A stretch of DNA of 7,564 nucleotides from an uncultured Flavonifractor sp. GTDB taxonomy: Bacteria > Bacillota > Clostridia > Oscillospirales > Oscillospiraceae. A model generated the notes under the pieces. It was given only the letters and a program-made list of their open reading frames with translations, searched no databases and was not told where the DNA came from. The stretch spans positions 1 to 7,564 of the forward strand of contig CAJUDT010000100.1 of the NCBI GenBank assembly GCA_910585415.1, in the 5' to 3' direction. A program made the position numbers and the translations under genes. Shown here one piece after another: positions 6,687-7,564 of the stretch (position 1 is the stretch's first letter; each line of letters begins with the position of its first letter).

Positions 6687-7454
6687 ATGATCGGCGCACT
6701 TTCCGGCTTCTCTCCCTATTCCAGCTATTCCACGCAGAACCAGTATAACCCCTACCGGACCCAAAACAGCCAGCAGGCCCAGGGCGCCGGTAAAACCCTT
6801 GTTGCCACCGCCCACAAGGCGGCCCAGCCTGAGCTGCCCGTCCAGCCGGTGCGTCCGGCCACGCCCGTAACCGAGGGCGCCTCCGACGCGCTGGCCTTTG
6901 CCATGCGGCAGGGGGCGGACCCGGTGGAGATGGCCGTCCGTATGCGCATTCAGTACGCGGACAATCCCGCCCAGGCCGGACAGCCCGCCGCCCAGGGGGC
7001 TCAGAGCGCCAGTCTGATTCCCGGACAGGCCGCTTCAGCCGCTGACCCCATGGCGCAGGGCGTCCAGGGCGACCCCGCCGGTGTGGAGGGCGTACAGAAG
7101 GCCGTAGAAGAGGGCCAGTGTGAGACCTGTGAGGAGCGCAAGTACCAGGACGGCTCCGACGACGCGGGCGTTTCCTACCAGACCCCCACCCACATCGACC
7201 CGGACCAGGCCCCTGCGGCAGTCCGGGGCCATGAACAGGAGCACGTCGTTCGGGAGCAGGCCAAGGCTGGCCGTGAGGACCGCAAGGTGGTCAGCCAGAG
7301 CGTGAGCCTGCATACCGATATCTGCCCTGAGTGCGGCCGGGTCTATGTCTCCGGCGGCACCACCCGCACCACCACCGCCGCCGTTCAGGAGCAGCCCCAG
7401 CCGGAGCAGCAGGAGGACCCCAGCCGTCCCACCGCCTTCTCCGCCATAGCGTAA
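6687..7454 (+). CDS. SprA-related family putative metalloprotease
   Basis: A 255-aa protein with a zinc-metalloprotease signature. The recognisable conserved part (about 143-232) contains CETC (C145, C148), a QTPTHIDP segment, the HEXXH motif HEQEH (H182-H186) in RGHEQEHV, and CPEC (C213, C216) followed by GRVYVSGGTTRT. This combination matches the SprA-related family, annotated as a putative metalloprotease catalytic domain; the activity is not proven for this protein. The two CxxC pairs could bind a structural metal. The first 140 residues are rich in Q, P, A, S and Y, look disordered, and have no signal peptide or membrane segment, so a cytoplasmic location is likely. The C-terminal tail (about 233-255) is again Q/P/E-rich. 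It has its own promoter and terminator and so is probably transcribed alone. Its substrate and biological role are unknown. Confidence 0.87.
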   Translation: MIGALSGFSPYSSYSTQNQYNPYRTQNSQQAQGAGKTLVATAHKAAQPELPVQPVRPATPVTEGASDALAFAMRQGADPVEMAVRMRIQYADNPAQAGQPAAQGAQSASLIPGQAASAADPMAQGVQGDPAGVEGVQKAVEEGQCETCEERKYQDGSDDAGVSYQTPTHIDPDQAPAAVRGHEQEHVVREQAKAGREDRKVVSQSVSLHTDICPECGRVYVSGGTTRTTTAAVQEQPQPEQQEDPSRPTAFSAIA

Positions 7455-7475
7455 TCGAAAGCCAAAGCGAGTGAA

Positions 7476-7512
7476 AAACGCCCGTCCTCTTTTACTCAGA
7501 GGACGGGCGTTT
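7476..7512. terminator. 15-bp-stem terminator after the SprA-related gene, possibly bidirectional
   Basis: AAACGCCCGTCCTCT (7476-7490) pairs perfectly with AGAGGACGGGCGTTT (7498-7512) around a 7-nt loop, starting 21 bp after the stop codon. The plus side ends in only three T residues before the dispersed repeat begins. The left side has five A residues (7474-7478), which would serve as a T-tract for transcripts arriving from the right on the minus strand. Confidence 0.88.
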
Positions 7513-7564
7513 CAGCTTGTCGAAAAAGTCCTGCGGACTTTCCCGCCAAGCTGAGGAAAATTTC
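7512..7564 (-). repeat. Dispersed palindromic repeat, right copy, cut by the window edge
   Basis: This is the inverted copy of 2493-2545, identical except for one base in the central loop. It keeps the outer arms CAGCTTG/CAAGCTG and the inner AAAGTCC/GGACTTT. Its first base overlaps the last base of the terminator stem. The match runs to the final base of the window (GGAAAATTTC at the end equals one arm of the 2464-2500 palindrome), so the true repeat probably continues beyond it. Confidence 0.85.

Noticed and set aside
1..7564. CRISPR array, tRNA/rRNA genes, transposase or integrase
   Set aside because: No regular repeat-spacer pattern, no tRNA-like cloverleaf and no mobile-element enzyme was found by reading both strands.

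Overview
The window looks like chromosomal DNA from a GC-rich member of the Bacillota, most plausibly a gut clostridium of the Oscillospiraceae (Flavonifractor/Lawsonibacter/Intestinimonas type). The evidence is strong Shine-Dalgarno sites, sigma-A promoters with extended -10 elements, an S-layer-homology (SLH) surface protein, a lipoprotein and an OmpR/PhoB regulator, all in GC-rich DNA. The genus is an inference; no rRNA or other taxonomic marker is present.

Layout. Positions 1-118 are noncoding and hold a perfect 11-bp hairpin. Two minus-strand genes follow and read leftward as an apparent operon: a 476-aa lipoprotein with FG-GAP/VCBS-like acidic loops (2260 to 830), then a 228-aa OmpR-family response regulator (805 to 119), with 24 bp between them. 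A roughly 550-bp divergent intergenic region (2261-2814) holds promoters pointing both ways, a dense cluster of nested palindromes (2402-2546), and a long leader with a terminator-like hairpin. Reading rightward is a 1242-aa secreted M14-type zinc carboxypeptidase with a predicted C-terminal GATase1-like region and SLH repeats (2815-6543), ended by a strong hairpin. A second plus-strand gene with its own promoter encodes a 255-aa SprA-related putative HEXXH metalloprotease (6687-7454), followed by a 15-bp-stem terminator.

The most notable non-coding feature is a 53-bp repeat at 2493-2545 that reappears in inverted orientation at 7512-7564, the extreme right edge, with one mismatch. It brackets the two protease genes. 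The left copy is part of a larger palindromic block and the right copy is cut by the window end, so the repeat unit may be longer than seen.

How the parts may work together: the carboxypeptidase is predicted to sit on the cell wall and trim peptides or wall/protein substrates outside the cell. The lipoprotein-regulator pair could be an envelope-sensing module, but no histidine kinase lies in the window. The two metalloprotease genes are neighbours but have separate promoters and terminators, so joint regulation is not implied. I found no clear, undescribed multi-gene system; the repeat/palindrome architecture and the attenuator-like leader are the best candidates for follow-up.
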